Positions 1 through 9,300 are shown, numbered from the stretch's first letter. The stretch is DNA of 64,000 nt from JABSSA01 sp039984715 (GCA_039984715.1 JBDWUA010000004.1:186001-250000); one strand, 5' to 3'. The notes: generated from the sequence alone by a model not told the origin. Program-made: numbers and translations.

Positions 1-615
1 AGCTTCAAGCCGCCCATCCGAAATATCAAGCCATAGCCCATGCAAGCTAAGTTGACCCTCTGCATGTCTCTTTTCGATAAACGGGAAGGTGAACAGGTTT
101 TCGATAGAGGTTTGGACGGCATACCGTTCAAATTCGAGAACCTGTTGATCATTGTCTTCGATGTCTTCGACCAACGGGTATTTGGGGCGAAGGATATCCA
201 TCCACCGGCCAACAAAGCTGTCTGGTTTTTCCAATTCCGGGGCTTCGCCTTTGCACATATCCAAGCAACCTTTCACGCCGCCACATTGCGAATGGCCAAG
301 GACAATAAGGTGCGCGACTTGCAAAACGTTAACTGCATATTCAACAGCAGCGGATGTACCGTGATGGTCTGTATCGGGCGCATAAGGTGGGACAAGGTTC
401 GCGACATTCCGGTGAATAAAGAACTCGCCTTGGTCCGCACCAAAGATGGATGTGACATGCACGCGGGAATCACAGCACGTGATGACCATGGCTCGGGGAC
501 GCTGGCCGTCTTCTGCTAAGCGTTTATACCAAGCGGAATTTTCTGCGTAGGTAGTTGCCTTCCACCCGCTGTAACGCTGTTGCAGGTAAGCTGGCAATGG
601 CTTCAATCTGTGCAT
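1..615 (-). CDS. Beta-class carbonic anhydrase (3' end outside window)
   Basis: Interconverts CO2 and bicarbonate in the cytoplasm. The minus-strand frame opens at an ATG at 615 and is still open at base 1, giving 205 residues of a family usually near 215. The zinc and active-site motif CCDSRV (Cys47, Asp49) and the second ligand motif GHSQCGG (His108, Cys111) are both present in the right order, so the enzyme should be active. The gene is divergent from the small protein that starts at 764. The family assignment is very secure; only the last few residues are missing because of the window edge. Confidence 0.96.
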   Translation of the reverse strand, partial: MHRLKPLPAYLQQRYSGWKATTYAENSAWYKRLAEDGQRPRAMVITCCDSRVHVTSIFGADQGEFFIHRNVANLVPPYAPDTDHHGTSAAVEYAVNVLQVAHLIVLGHSQCGGVKGCLDMCKGEAPELEKPDSFVGRWMDILRPKYPLVEDIEDNDQQVLEFERYAVQTSIENLFTFPFIEKRHAEGQLSLHGLWLDISDGRLEA

Positions 616-763
616 TGTCGTTTGACCTTCTGTGTCCTGCGCACCGCCAATAGTCGCGATTGTCGTTAAATTCGAGAGAAAAATGCCTTCCCAGTGGAAT
701 GAGTTGCAACCTTTTGGGAAGGACTGGCTGTCATCTTGTCCGCGGTTTTGGGTGAGCGGCACG

Positions 764-1165
764 ATGTTGCCAAGGGTGAGTAACGTGGAAGAACTATTGT
801 TAATTAGACCAACAGAAATCGTGCGAGTCGATTCAGAGAAACTCGGGAAGTTATACATGGATATGGGTGACGTGGCGGCCGAAGACGTCGTGTGCCGTGC
901 AATGGAAGAATTGGCTTTGCGCCTTGCCCATTGTGATCGCCTGTTTCGGGCAAACAATATGGATGATCTTCGGAAATCCAGTCGTTCTTTGATCGCTATT
1001 GCAGATCAAATTGGCATGACAAAATTGGCCCGTGTTGCGGGTGATGTCACTCAATGCATTGACGAAGGAAATCACGTGGCTCTTTCGGCGACGCTTGGGC
1101 GATTGATGCGCATTGGCGAAGGATCGTTAACTGCGATTTGGGATTTACAGGATTTAACGATCTGA
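764..1165 (+). CDS. Small Hpt-like conserved protein, unknown function
   Basis: About 133 residues with no recognised catalytic motif. The C-terminal 85 residues look like the alpha-helical bundle of a histidine phosphotransfer (Hpt) domain. The segment LRKSSRSLIAIADQIGM sits where an Hpt domain normally carries its HxLKG phosphoacceptor, but Ser replaces His, so phosphotransfer is unlikely. The start is uncertain: in-frame ATGs exist at 632, 683 and 764. I chose 764 because the Trp-rich stretch upstream looks non-conserved, but 683 has a purine-rich stretch before it and is a fair alternative. It lies between carbonic anhydrase and the aminopeptidase. The Hpt resemblance is inferred by eye. 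Confidence 0.6.
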   Translation: MLPRVSNVEELLLIRPTEIVRVDSEKLGKLYMDMGDVAAEDVVCRAMEELALRLAHCDRLFRANNMDDLRKSSRSLIAIADQIGMTKLARVAGDVTQCIDEGNHVALSATLGRLMRIGEGSLTAIWDLQDLTI

Positions 1166-1248
1166 TTGCAGTGTATTCGTGATGGGTTGGGCCTTGCAGC
1201 TCGTTGGTAGCAAGGTAGGGTCAGGCGTGACCTCAGAAAGGCCCGACC

Positions 1249-2628
1249 ATGACCATAAAATTTGCAAACCCAAATGACGCAATCCCTTTGCACGTGCTTG
1301 GCGAAGACGACTTTGATGGATGGTTGAAACTTCAACCCAACGAAGTCAGCGCATGGGTTGAGGCTATGGGATTCAAAGGCCAATTGGGGCAAGGCTTGGC
1401 TTTGCCGGGTCCAAATGGTGTGCGCGAAGCGGTGGTCGGGTTTGGTACGTCAAAGTCGCGAACCCGGTCACGGTTTCATTTGGCGGCGGGCATGGCCCGA
1501 TTACCGGCTGGTGACTATGCCGTTCAAAACTGGCCAGATGGCGCTGACGCGGAATCCGAATGTATCGGAGCTCTTCTCGCGCAATATGCGTTTGACAGAT
1601 ATCGGTCACGCAGCGGTATCGCCGCCCGTTTGTGTGCGCCGCAGAAATTGGACGCGACGCGGATTGAAACGATTGTGAATGGCGAAGCGTTAACGCGCGA
1701 TCTAATCAATATCCCGGCCTCGGATATGGGACCGCCTGATCTTGAACAAGCGGCGCGTGATCTTGCTTTGGATCATGGGGCATCGATCGACGTTATTGTT
1801 GGTGACGACTTGCTGAAACAGAACTTTCCAATGATTCATGCCGTTGGACGTGCGGCTGATCGCGAACCGCGTTTGATAGACATGCGTTGGGGCGATGCTG
1901 GGCCGACTGTCACGTTGGTTGGCAAGGGGGTTTGTTTTGATACTGGCGGATTAAATCTGAAACCCGGCGCGTCTATGGGGTTGATGAAAAAGGACATGGG
2001 CGGATCGGCCAATGTTCTGGGTTTGGCGGCGATGTTGATGGGAACAAATGCTCAGATCCAATTGCGGGTTTTGATCCCGGCTGTCGAAAACTCGGTGTCT
2101 GACAACGCGTTTCGACCACAGGATATTCTGACGGCGCGCAATGGTCTGACCGTCGAGATTAACAACACCGATGCCGAAGGGCGCCTTGTTTTGGCCGATG
2201 CGTTGTCGTTGGCCGCAGAAGAATCCCCGGATCTTTTGATTTCTATGGCCACGTTAACAGGTGCTGCACGGGTTGCTGTTGGTCCCGATCTTGCGCCGTT
2301 TTATACGGATGATGAACATTTTGCGGCGTGCTTGGTAGCGGCTGCACAGGATGTTGCCGACCCTGTGTGGCGCATGCCGTTTCATGATCCGTATGAAAAT
2401 ATGATCGAACCGGGTATTGCCGATCTGGATAATGCACCCAAGGGCGGATTTGCAGGGTCGATCACAGCTGCCTTGTTCCTGCGCCGGTTTGTTGCGGACA
2501 CGCCTCGTTATATGCATTTTGATATCTATGGATGGCAACCATCAGATGCGCCGGGCCGTTCCAAGGGCGGAGTGGGGCAGGGCACACGCGCCTTATTGAA
2601 CGCATTGCCCAAAGTTCTTGAAAAATGA
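1249..2628 (+). CDS. Leucyl aminopeptidase family protein (M17)
   Basis: Cytosolic two-metal aminopeptidase of 459 residues that removes N-terminal residues from peptides. The C-terminal catalytic half carries the M17 signatures: GKGVCFDTGGLNLKP with the catalytic Lys and first metal ligands, KKDMGGSANVLG, and NTDAEGRL with the Asp and Glu metal ligands. The N-terminal domain is more divergent, as in the alphaproteobacterial branch often annotated simply as leucyl aminopeptidase family protein. The ATG at 1249 follows an AGAAAGG ribosome-binding stretch. Its stop overlaps the next start (ATGA), so it is probably co-translated with the NlpC/P60 hydrolase. The preferred substrate cannot be read from sequence. 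Confidence 0.93.
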   Translation: MTIKFANPNDAIPLHVLGEDDFDGWLKLQPNEVSAWVEAMGFKGQLGQGLALPGPNGVREAVVGFGTSKSRTRSRFHLAAGMARLPAGDYAVQNWPDGADAESECIGALLAQYAFDRYRSRSGIAARLCAPQKLDATRIETIVNGEALTRDLINIPASDMGPPDLEQAARDLALDHGASIDVIVGDDLLKQNFPMIHAVGRAADREPRLIDMRWGDAGPTVTLVGKGVCFDTGGLNLKPGASMGLMKKDMGGSANVLGLAAMLMGTNAQIQLRVLIPAVENSVSDNAFRPQDILTARNGLTVEINNTDAEGRLVLADALSLAAEESPDLLISMATLTGAARVAVGPDLAPFYTDDEHFAACLVAAAQDVADPVWRMPFHDPYENMIEPGIADLDNAPKGGFAGSITAALFLRRFVADTPRYMHFDIYGWQPSDAPGRSKGGVGQGTRALLNALPKVLEK

Positions 2629-3407
2629 CAGACAAACGAACGACGCCTGATCCCAATTACGTGGATGCGCATACGCCTGCTCGGATTGTTGCGCCGTTGG
2701 TTGATTTATTGGATCAACCGCGCGGAACGCGGAACCGTCAGTTGTTGTTTGGTGATCCGGTCACGATCTTGGGCGCAATTGACGGTTTCAGCTATGTGAG
2801 ATCGGACAAGGACGGGTATATCGGATTTGTTCAGGCAGAAGCGCTGGGCGAACGAACGCCAGTGACGCATCGCGTTTCTGTATTGGCGACCCACGCGTAT
2901 CGCAGCGCGGATATCAAATCCGAGGATCAAGCCACGTTAAGCTTTGGCTGTAATATCACCAGCCTGTCCGAGACAGATGAATTTGTTGAAACCGCCCTTG
3001 GATTTGTGCCCAAGGTGCATGTGACGTCGCATAAAGCGCTGGAAAACGACCCGGTCGATGTCGCGCTGCGCTTTATCGGGACGCCATATCTTTGGGGTGG
3101 GAATTCCAGATTGGGTTTGGATTGTTCAGGTCTTGTTCAGGCAGCTTTTCTGGCCTGTGGGATAGAGTGTCCGGGTGACAGTGATCAACAACGCGACGCT
3201 GTCGGGACAAAACTGCCAGAAGGCAGCGAACCCAGACCGCGTGATTTGTTTTTCTGGCCGGGGCACGTTGCGATGGCCGTCGATGCGCGCACAATGATCC
3301 ATGCAACCGGTCATTTTATGTCAACGGTTCTGGAACCTATCGAAAAAGCCAAGACCCGCATTGATGCGGCTGGGGAAGGACCGCTTTTGTCCCACAAAAG
3401 GCTTTAA
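2625..3407 (+). CDS. NlpC/P60 family cysteine peptidase with SH3-like domains
   Basis: A 260-residue cell-wall type amidase or endopeptidase. Residues about 20-140 form SH3-like segments, as in dipeptidyl-peptidase VI type enzymes. The C-terminal NlpC/P60 domain has the catalytic Cys in GLDCSGLVQ, His in WPGHVAMAVD and a third polar position in MIHATG. No signal peptide is visible, so it may act on muropeptides inside the cell together with the upstream aminopeptidase, whose stop it overlaps by 4 bp. This pairing suggests recycling of peptidoglycan peptides, which is inference. Its TAA stop shares the TTAA at 3404-3407 with the convergent DUF2794 gene. Confidence 0.9.
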   Translation: MTDKRTTPDPNYVDAHTPARIVAPLVDLLDQPRGTRNRQLLFGDPVTILGAIDGFSYVRSDKDGYIGFVQAEALGERTPVTHRVSVLATHAYRSADIKSEDQATLSFGCNITSLSETDEFVETALGFVPKVHVTSHKALENDPVDVALRFIGTPYLWGGNSRLGLDCSGLVQAAFLACGIECPGDSDQQRDAVGTKLPEGSEPRPRDLFFWPGHVAMAVDARTMIHATGHFMSTVLEPIEKAKTRIDAAGEGPLLSHKRL

Positions 3408-3751
3408 TCGACAGAACGGATCAACTTGCGTTCCAACACGCGCAAAACTGTTTTCAAATCTTGCCCGCGGCGGATGATCTGACCGTCCATTCCGACAACG
3501 GCGTACATACCTTGTTTCCCGCGCAGCTTTGGCCGCTTTTCGATCCGATATAACGGGTGTTCGGCGGTCCTGCGAAAAACGGAAAAGACGGCAACTTCTT
3601 TCAACGAAGAAATCCCATAATCGCGCCATTCACCAGCGGCCACCATGCGCCCATACAAGGACATGATGACCGATAATTCGGTTCTATGAAAATTCACCGT
3701 GGGGTTCGGAATTTCGCGCAGGTTGGACGGTGGAGGCATCTGCATTGTCAT
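3404..3751 (-). CDS. DUF2794 family protein
   Basis: A 115-residue protein typical of alphaproteobacteria, matching the DUF2794 family over its whole length. Recognisable segments are NFHRTELSVIMSLYGRMV, EWRDYGISSL, AVFSVFRRTAEHPLYRIEK and a C-terminal LERKLIR. It has no membrane segment or signal peptide. The function of the family is unknown. It is convergent with the NlpC/P60 gene and overlaps it by the 4-bp palindrome TTAA, so both genes use TAA stops on the same four bases. The long ATG/GTG choice at 3751 gives the family's usual length. Confidence 0.9.
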   Translation of the reverse strand: MTMQMPPPSNLREIPNPTVNFHRTELSVIMSLYGRMVAAGEWRDYGISSLKEVAVFSVFRRTAEHPLYRIEKRPKLRGKQGMYAVVGMDGQIIRRGQDLKTVLRVLERKLIRSVD

Positions 3752-3801
3752 ACGTTACAGTTGCCCCCTTTTGCCGCCAAATCAAGAGATGGCTTTCAGA
3801 A

Positions 3802-5823
3802 TTACAAGCCAGCCGCCAGTCGCGTGCCCTGATCAATGGCACGCTTGGCGTCCAATTCCGCAGCCACATCTGCCCCACCGATGACATGTGCCGTGATTCC
3901 GCGCGCAGCCAAATCATCAGCCAATGACCGGTCTGAAACTTGACCGGCGCATAAAACGACATCGTCTACTTCGATGAGGGTTGGTGTTTCGCGGGCTTCG
4001 CCAAAGCTGACATGCAGGCCTGAAGCGTCAATTTTTTCGTAATTCACGCCACCCACAAATTCGACATTCTTCATCTTCAACGCGGCGCGATGAATCCAGC
4101 CGGTTGTTTTGCCCAGGCGTTTCCCGTGTTTTTCTGCTTTGCGCTGAATCAATGTCACTTGGCGTGCAGCGCCGTCCGGCTGTGGGCCATCCGGGGCCAA
4201 TCCGCCCCGTGCGGATGCCGGATCGGTGACGCCCCATTCGCGCATCCAATCGGGCAAGGATTCGGTTGTGCTGGTGCCTTCGTGGACAAGGTATTCTGAG
4301 ACATCAAAACCGATGCCGCCTGCGCCAATGACGGCGACGCGTTTGCCGGGTTTCGCAACGCCCTTCAACACGTCGATATAACTGTGCGCTTGATCTTGGC
4401 CCGGAATGTTAGGATCGCGGGGAATGACGCCGGTTGCGACGATCACGTCGTCAAAACCATCAAGGTCTTGAGCCGTTACATTTGTATTCAGTTTTTGGGT
4501 CACGCCTGATGTTTCCAGCATTGTGCGGAACCAATCCACCAGCCCCCAGAATTCTTCTTTGCCCGGAACTTGCTTGGCCAGATTTAGCTGCCCACCGATT
4601 TCCGAAGCGCGATCAAACAGCGTTACGTTATGTCCGCGTTCTGCTGCTGTGATGGCGGCTGACAACCCGGCGGGACCGGCGCCGATGACAGCGATGGCTT
4701 TGGTCTTTGATGTCGGCTCAATGGTCAGCTCAGTTTCATAACAGGCACGTGGGTTTACTAGGCACGAGCTGATTTTGCCCGAAAAAGTATGGTCGAGGCA
4801 CGCTTGGTTACATGCGATGCACGGCGCAATGTGATCGGCTTTGTCGGCCATGGCTTTGGACACAAATTCTGCATCGGCAAGCATGGGGCGGGCCATCGAC
4901 ACCATGTCTGCGCATCCATCTGCCAACACGTCTTCGGCCACTTGCGGCGTGTTGATCCGGTTGGACGTGATGACAGGAATGGACACTTTGCCCATCAGCT
5001 TCTTGGTAACCCATGAAAAGGCGGCCCGTGGGACTGATGTGGCGATTGTCGGAATGCGCGCTTCGTGCCAGCCAATGCCTGTGTTGATGATGGTTGCCCC
5101 GGCTTTTTCGATTTGCTGCGCCAATTCCACGACTTCTTCATGGGTTGATCCATTTGGAATGAGGTCAATCATGGACAGGCGATAAATCAGGATAAAATCG
5201 GTGCCGACGGCTTCGCGTGTGCGACGCACGACTTCGATTGGCAGACGCATGCGGTTTTCGTATGTGCCGCCCCAGCGGTCGTCACGCTTGTTGGTATGAG
5301 TGACAAGAAACTGGTTCAGAAAATACCCTTCTGACCCCATGATTTCGACCCCGTCATACCCAGCAGACTGAGCCCGAACCGCACAGGCCACGATATCGCT
5401 GATTTGCTTTTCGATACCGTCTTCGTCCAATTCCGCAGGTGGGAATGGTGAGATTGGCGATTTCACAGGTGATGGTGCAACGCACATGGGCCCATAGGCA
5501 TAACGCCCGGCATGCAAAATCTGCATCGCGATTTTTCCACCTGCGTCATGGACGCGCTGAGTGACGATGCTGTGGTTTGCCACATCTTCATCCGTGGTCA
5601 TCATCGCAGCACCGGGTAAAACAGATCCCTCAAGGTTAGGACCAATGCCGCCTGTCACGATCAAAGCAACCTCGCCGCGTGCACGTTCGGCATAGAATTC
5701 GGCGATGCGGTTCCAGTCCTTGGTTTCCTCAAGTCCGGTGTGCATGGACCCCATAAGGACGCGATTTTTCAGGGTCGTGAATCCAAGATCCAAGGGTTGC
5801 AGCAGGTTCGGGTAGGCGGTCAT
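3802..5823 (-). CDS. NADPH-dependent 2,4-dienoyl-CoA reductase-like flavoenzyme
   Basis: A 673-residue member of the FadH / trimethylamine dehydrogenase family. Residues 1-360 form an Old Yellow Enzyme-like FMN TIM barrel. The cluster motif CIACNQACLDHTF, followed by SCLVNP, supplies the four Cys of a 4Fe-4S centre. Residues about 375-673 form the FAD/NAD(P)H half with two dinucleotide motifs, VIGAGPAGLSAA and VIGAGGIGFDV. In E. coli FadH the enzyme reduces 2,4-dienoyl-CoA during oxidation of unsaturated fatty acids. Related enzymes act on other substrates (histamine and amine dehydrogenases), so the substrate is not certain. It appears to be a single-gene unit divergent from rppH. Confidence 0.9.
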   Translation of the reverse strand: MTAYPNLLQPLDLGFTTLKNRVLMGSMHTGLEETKDWNRIAEFYAERARGEVALIVTGGIGPNLEGSVLPGAAMMTTDEDVANHSIVTQRVHDAGGKIAMQILHAGRYAYGPMCVAPSPVKSPISPFPPAELDEDGIEKQISDIVACAVRAQSAGYDGVEIMGSEGYFLNQFLVTHTNKRDDRWGGTYENRMRLPIEVVRRTREAVGTDFILIYRLSMIDLIPNGSTHEEVVELAQQIEKAGATIINTGIGWHEARIPTIATSVPRAAFSWVTKKLMGKVSIPVITSNRINTPQVAEDVLADGCADMVSMARPMLADAEFVSKAMADKADHIAPCIACNQACLDHTFSGKISSCLVNPRACYETELTIEPTSKTKAIAVIGAGPAGLSAAITAAERGHNVTLFDRASEIGGQLNLAKQVPGKEEFWGLVDWFRTMLETSGVTQKLNTNVTAQDLDGFDDVIVATGVIPRDPNIPGQDQAHSYIDVLKGVAKPGKRVAVIGAGGIGFDVSEYLVHEGTSTTESLPDWMREWGVTDPASARGGLAPDGPQPDGAARQVTLIQRKAEKHGKRLGKTTGWIHRAALKMKNVEFVGGVNYEKIDASGLHVSFGEARETPTLIEVDDVVLCAGQVSDRSLADDLAARGITAHVIGGADVAAELDAKRAIDQGTRLAAGL

Positions 5824-5959
5824 AGATGGCTCCTTGCGGTCTAGGGATAAATTCGCGCCAGTTTTGGGAAAATGTCACGCACAACCTGACGTCACACCTG
5901 ATCTATTTGCGGCGTCTTGGTCCCTTTCCGGCGACCGCCCGACAGAGTAGAAGGTACCC

Positions 5960-6442
5960 ATGACACCAGATGAAATAGAAAAACTGCCCTATCGACCATG
6001 TGTTGGGGTGATGTTGATGAACGCCAGTGGCCACATCTTTGTGGGGCAGCGAAATGACCGTTTCAAAGCGGCGTGGCAGATGCCGCAAGGCGGGGTCGAT
6101 AAGGGCGAAGCACCGCGAGACGCTGCAATCAGAGAGCTTTGGGAAGAAACCGGTGTGACCTCTGATAAGGTGGAAATTGTCGCTGAAACCGATGATTGGC
6201 TGCCTTACGAACTGCCGCATGATCTCGTGCCCAAGCTGTGGAAGGGCAAGTATAGGGGGCAAGAACAAAAGTGGTTCTTGTTGCGGTTTTCCGGCACGGA
6301 TGCGGATGTGAATATCGAAACGGAACATCCAGAATTCGCAGCATGGAAATGGTTGCCAGTGGATCGTCTGGTTGATGAGATCGTGCCATTCAAACGCGAA
6401 GTTTACGTGCGTGTTCTGGCTGCGTTCGAGGCGCATCTATGA
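5960..6442 (+). CDS. rppH: RNA pyrophosphohydrolase RppH (Nudix)
   Basis: A 160-residue Nudix hydrolase that removes pyrophosphate from the 5' end of triphosphorylated RNA and so primes RNase E decay; in plant-associated alphaproteobacteria it is also annotated as (di)nucleoside polyphosphate hydrolase. The N-terminal YRPCVGVMLMN and the Nudix box, which starts at GGVDKGE and ends REL-EETG, are complete, as is the family's WFLLRFSG segment. Length is normal. The ATG at 5960 follows GAAGGT. Its TGA overlaps the start of the downstream secreted protein by 4 bp, so the two are co-translated. Confidence 0.95.
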   Translation: MTPDEIEKLPYRPCVGVMLMNASGHIFVGQRNDRFKAAWQMPQGGVDKGEAPRDAAIRELWEETGVTSDKVEIVAETDDWLPYELPHDLVPKLWKGKYRGQEQKWFLLRFSGTDADVNIETEHPEFAAWKWLPVDRLVDEIVPFKREVYVRVLAAFEAHL

Positions 6443-6924
6443 TATGGCGCGCTTTGCTTTTGTGCTTGCTGCCGCTGCCCGCATACGCGTTATCTTGCAC
6501 ACCCTATGGGATACAGGATGCCTATTTGGATGCTGTGGAATCGACGGATACCTATGTGATCGTGCGCGGCACGCTGTCATTTGACGAAAGCACGTTTCCC
6601 AAAGTGGATTGGAACCATCAGGACAAAGTTCCCCCGGTGACTAATATTTCCGCACGGATCAGTGGTGTTCACTTAGGCAGCCTTGGAAAGCGGGCCTCGT
6701 TTTCCAAGGACGTAACCCTGAGTGTTCGGTGTTTCGGTCCATGGTGTGGGGGCGCGCATAACGGCGATGTGGTTGCGTTCCTGCGTCGCGACGACACGCG
6801 GTACATTCTGGAAACAGATCCTTGTGGCGGGTTTCTGTTTAGTTCACCGACATCAGACCATATGCGGTTGCTTCAACAGTGTCTGGACGGAAAGTCCTGC
6901 GAACCAACCGCATTTCCAGAGTGA
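6439..6924 (+). CDS. Secreted cysteine-containing protein of unknown function
   Basis: A 161-residue protein with a classical N-terminal signal peptide (MIWRALLLCLLPLPAYA, then LSC). The mature part has six or more cysteines, among them SCTPYG, VRCFGPWCGG, DPCGG and QQCLDGKSCEP, suggesting disulfide bonds in the periplasm. I recognise no domain. It overlaps rppH by ATGA, which suggests a fixed transcriptional partnership rather than a functional one. A convergent GNAT gene ends 3 bp after its stop. Confidence 0.75.
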   Translation: MIWRALLLCLLPLPAYALSCTPYGIQDAYLDAVESTDTYVIVRGTLSFDESTFPKVDWNHQDKVPPVTNISARISGVHLGSLGKRASFSKDVTLSVRCFGPWCGGAHNGDVVAFLRRDDTRYILETDPCGGFLFSSPTSDHMRLLQQCLDGKSCEPTAFPE

Positions 6925-6927
6925 CGT

Positions 6928-7527
6928 TTAGACGTCAAAGATTGGAACATGGGGCGCTAATTCTCGACTGAATTCGGGTGTCAGGCGCGGATCATCGGAA
7001 ACCTGGACACGCTGATGTGTCGGGGAAAAGCCAATATGCCGGTAAAACCCAAGGGCTTGCGGGCTGTCCAAGGTGCAGGTTTGCAGGTGAAACCTTTCGA
7101 TGTTTGCCGACCAGGCTGCGTCAATCGCCTTTGTCATCAAAAAACGCCCTGCGCCTTGTCCGATCAGCTCATCTGCGACCCCGAAAAACGAAAGCTCGCA
7201 TTCCTTTTCTTTTCGAAAGTCCAGTTCCAGCAACGCGGCATCACCCTGTGGATTGCGAAGTGTCCAGATCATTACACCGGGATCGTTCACAATCGCGCTT
7301 AGGTCTTTGTCGTCCAGTTGCAGTCGGGAAAACCACATCCAGTTTTCGCCGACTTTTCTAAACACGTCGCGAAACCAATCACAGGTAGGCGATTTGGCCT
7401 GCACCAAGGTCCAACCGTCCGGACAAACGGTCGTAGGCATGTCCGGACGTTGACGCATTTCAAGATGCGTGATGACGGTTGTTATCTTGCCGCGCGGGAC
7501 ATCGTAATATCCGTCGTCTAGCGTCAT
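6928..7527 (-). CDS. GNAT family N-acetyltransferase
   Basis: A 199-residue GCN5-related acetyltransferase. The acetyl-CoA loop is visible as VADELIGQGAGRFLM (consensus R/Q-x2-G-x-G/A), followed by the helix MTKAIDAAW and the C-terminal LGFYRHIGF strand. The frame stays open upstream to 7803, but that part is Arg/Cys-rich and antisense to the kinase gene. The ATG at 7527 overlaps the kinase stop as ATGA, which fixes the start. It is the last gene of nth - kinase - GNAT on the minus strand. The acceptor substrate is unknown. Confidence 0.88.
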   Translation of the reverse strand: MTLDDGYYDVPRGKITTVITHLEMRQRPDMPTTVCPDGWTLVQAKSPTCDWFRDVFRKVGENWMWFSRLQLDDKDLSAIVNDPGVMIWTLRNPQGDAALLELDFRKEKECELSFFGVADELIGQGAGRFLMTKAIDAAWSANIERFHLQTCTLDSPQALGFYRHIGFSPTHQRVQVSDDPRLTPEFSRELAPHVPIFDV

Positions 7528-8516
7528 TCGACAAGCTTGGCCTGCTTGAACATCTCGAGCATGTTGGCCTGAGGGCGCGGCCCTACATGGCTGATGACTT
7601 CGGCAGCGCAGATGTTGCCCATACGTCCACAGGTTTCCAGATTTTGACCCGTGGCCAACCCAAACAGAAACCCAGCGGCAAACTGATCGCCCGCGCCGGT
7701 CGCATCCACAGGCACAATCCGTGTTACGGGCACATCGATGCGTTCGCCTTCGCGGATCATGGACACACCGTCGCCTGACCGCGTGCACACAACGATTGGG
7801 CAAATCTCGGCCGTTTTGGCCAGCGCCAATTCGGTGTCTTCGGTTTCGAACAAAGATTGGATTTCGTGTTCGTTGCCGATGACATAGTTCAGGTCATTTT
7901 TGATCAATGACAGAAAATCGGAACGGTGCCGTTCAACGCAGAAAGGATCGGAAATCGCAATCCCTGCCATGCCGCCCCCCGCTTTTGTGGCGCGCGCCGC
8001 CTCGCGAAAGGCTGTTTTGCCAGCGTCGTGGTCAAACAGATACCCCTCAAGGAACATGATCTTGGCATTTCCGGCGACGTCTGGGGACACATCTTCTGAC
8101 GTCAAACCCGTCGATACGCCCAAGTACGTATTCAATGACCGTTCACCATCCGGTGTCACAAAGATCATGCAACGCGATGTTGGCATATCTGCGCCCGGCA
8201 CTGGTGGGTTCACAAAATCTATGCCGTGATCTGTCATCGCGTTTGCATAGAACTGACCCAAGGCATCATCACGCACCCGTCCAATAAACGCGGTGTTCAG
8301 GCCCAATGCCCCAACACCGGCAATTGTGTTCGCAACAGCTCCACCGGGTGTTTGCACACGTTCATTCATCGAGCCGTAAAGGGTTTCGGCACGCGATTGT
8401 TCGATAAGCTGCATGATGCCTTTTTCGATACCCATAAGGTCAAGAAAGCTGTCATCAGTTTGTGTAATAACATCGACAACTGCGTTGCCTATGCCGACCA
8501 GATCGTAAGTCTTCAT
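7524..8516 (-). CDS. PfkB-family carbohydrate/adenosine kinase
   Basis: A 330-residue ribokinase-fold kinase. The N-terminal strand YDLVGIGNAVVDV and the C-terminal PfkB signature DATGAGDQFAAGF, with the catalytic Asp, are both present. The middle contains NTYLGVS, typical of the alphaproteobacterial branch annotated as adenosine kinase. It likely phosphorylates adenosine or a related nucleoside or sugar. The ATG at 8516 overlaps the nth stop (ATGA), so it is translationally coupled; the longer open frame up to 8588 is not needed. The exact substrate is uncertain. Confidence 0.88.
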   Translation of the reverse strand: MKTYDLVGIGNAVVDVITQTDDSFLDLMGIEKGIMQLIEQSRAETLYGSMNERVQTPGGAVANTIAGVGALGLNTAFIGRVRDDALGQFYANAMTDHGIDFVNPPVPGADMPTSRCMIFVTPDGERSLNTYLGVSTGLTSEDVSPDVAGNAKIMFLEGYLFDHDAGKTAFREAARATKAGGGMAGIAISDPFCVERHRSDFLSLIKNDLNYVIGNEHEIQSLFETEDTELALAKTAEICPIVVCTRSGDGVSMIREGERIDVPVTRIVPVDATGAGDQFAAGFLFGLATGQNLETCGRMGNICAAEVISHVGPRPQANMLEMFKQAKLVE

Positions 8517-9157
8517 TCTGTTTTGTCCTCGTATGGGCAAAGATCGCGGATGATACAGGTTGGGCACATGGGTTTGCGTGCTTTGCAATGATATCGCCCG
8601 TGCAAAATCATCCAGTGATGCGCGTGCAATTGGAAATCGGCGGGGATGTTGTCTTCTACGGCGCGTTCAACCGCTTCGACGGTTTTTCCCGGCGCAATGC
8701 GGGTTCGGTTGCCAACTCGGAAGATATGCGTGTCGACGGCCTGTGCTGGCATCTTCCACCACATGTTCAAAACAACATTGGCCGTTTTGCGACCGACACC
8801 GGGCAAGGCCTGCAATGCCGCGCGGGAACAGGGAACCACACCATCATAGTCATCCACAAGAATGCGGCTAAGCTTGATGACGTTTTTTGCCTTTTGCCGA
8901 AACAGGCCGATTGTTTTTATGTGCTCGATCAGGCCTTCTTCGCCAAGGTCGAGCATTTTTTGCGGTGTATCAGCGATTTCAAACAGGGCGCGGGTTGCTT
9001 TGTTGACGCCTGCGTCAGTTGCTTGCGCAGAAAGAGCGACAGCAACGACCAATGTATAGACGTTCACATGCTCAAGCTCGCCCTTGGGTTCTGCTTCTCG
9101 TGATTCAAACCGTTCAAAAATTTCACGGATCGTATGATAATCAAGCTGCTTTGGCAT
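8513..9157 (-). CDS. nth: Endonuclease III (DNA glycosylase/AP lyase)
   Basis: A 214-residue base-excision repair enzyme that removes oxidised pyrimidines and nicks the abasic site. The helix-hairpin-helix LPGVGRKTANVVLN carries the catalytic Lys, VDTHIFRV carries the catalytic Asp, and the C-terminus has the 4Fe-4S loop Cys-X6-Cys-X2-Cys-X5-Cys (starting HCKARKPMC). Length is typical. It heads a three-gene minus-strand operon with the kinase and GNAT genes, each joined by ATGA overlaps. Confidence 0.97.
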   Translation of the reverse strand: MPKQLDYHTIREIFERFESREAEPKGELEHVNVYTLVVAVALSAQATDAGVNKATRALFEIADTPQKMLDLGEEGLIEHIKTIGLFRQKAKNVIKLSRILVDDYDGVVPCSRAALQALPGVGRKTANVVLNMWWKMPAQAVDTHIFRVGNRTRIAPGKTVEAVERAVEDNIPADFQLHAHHWMILHGRYHCKARKPMCPTCIIRDLCPYEDKTE

Positions 9158-9300
9158 GTGTTCTGGTATTCCAAATCCTCAGGGACACACAAGTCCATGT
9201 GAAAAAGTAAATCTAACAATTAAAAATCGAAATAACGATAATACTGTCGCAAGGTTTTTCGAGGTAGAGTGAATCAGTGTTAAGCGTAACGAGGTTCAAG

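Noticed and set aside
5903..6436. Minus-strand open frame of 177 codons opposite rppH
   Set aside because: Antisense to a complete Nudix gene and without any family resemblance.
7528..7803. N-terminal extension of the GNAT gene
   Set aside because: Arg/Cys-rich sequence antisense-like within the kinase gene; the ATGA overlap at 7524-7527 gives a better start.
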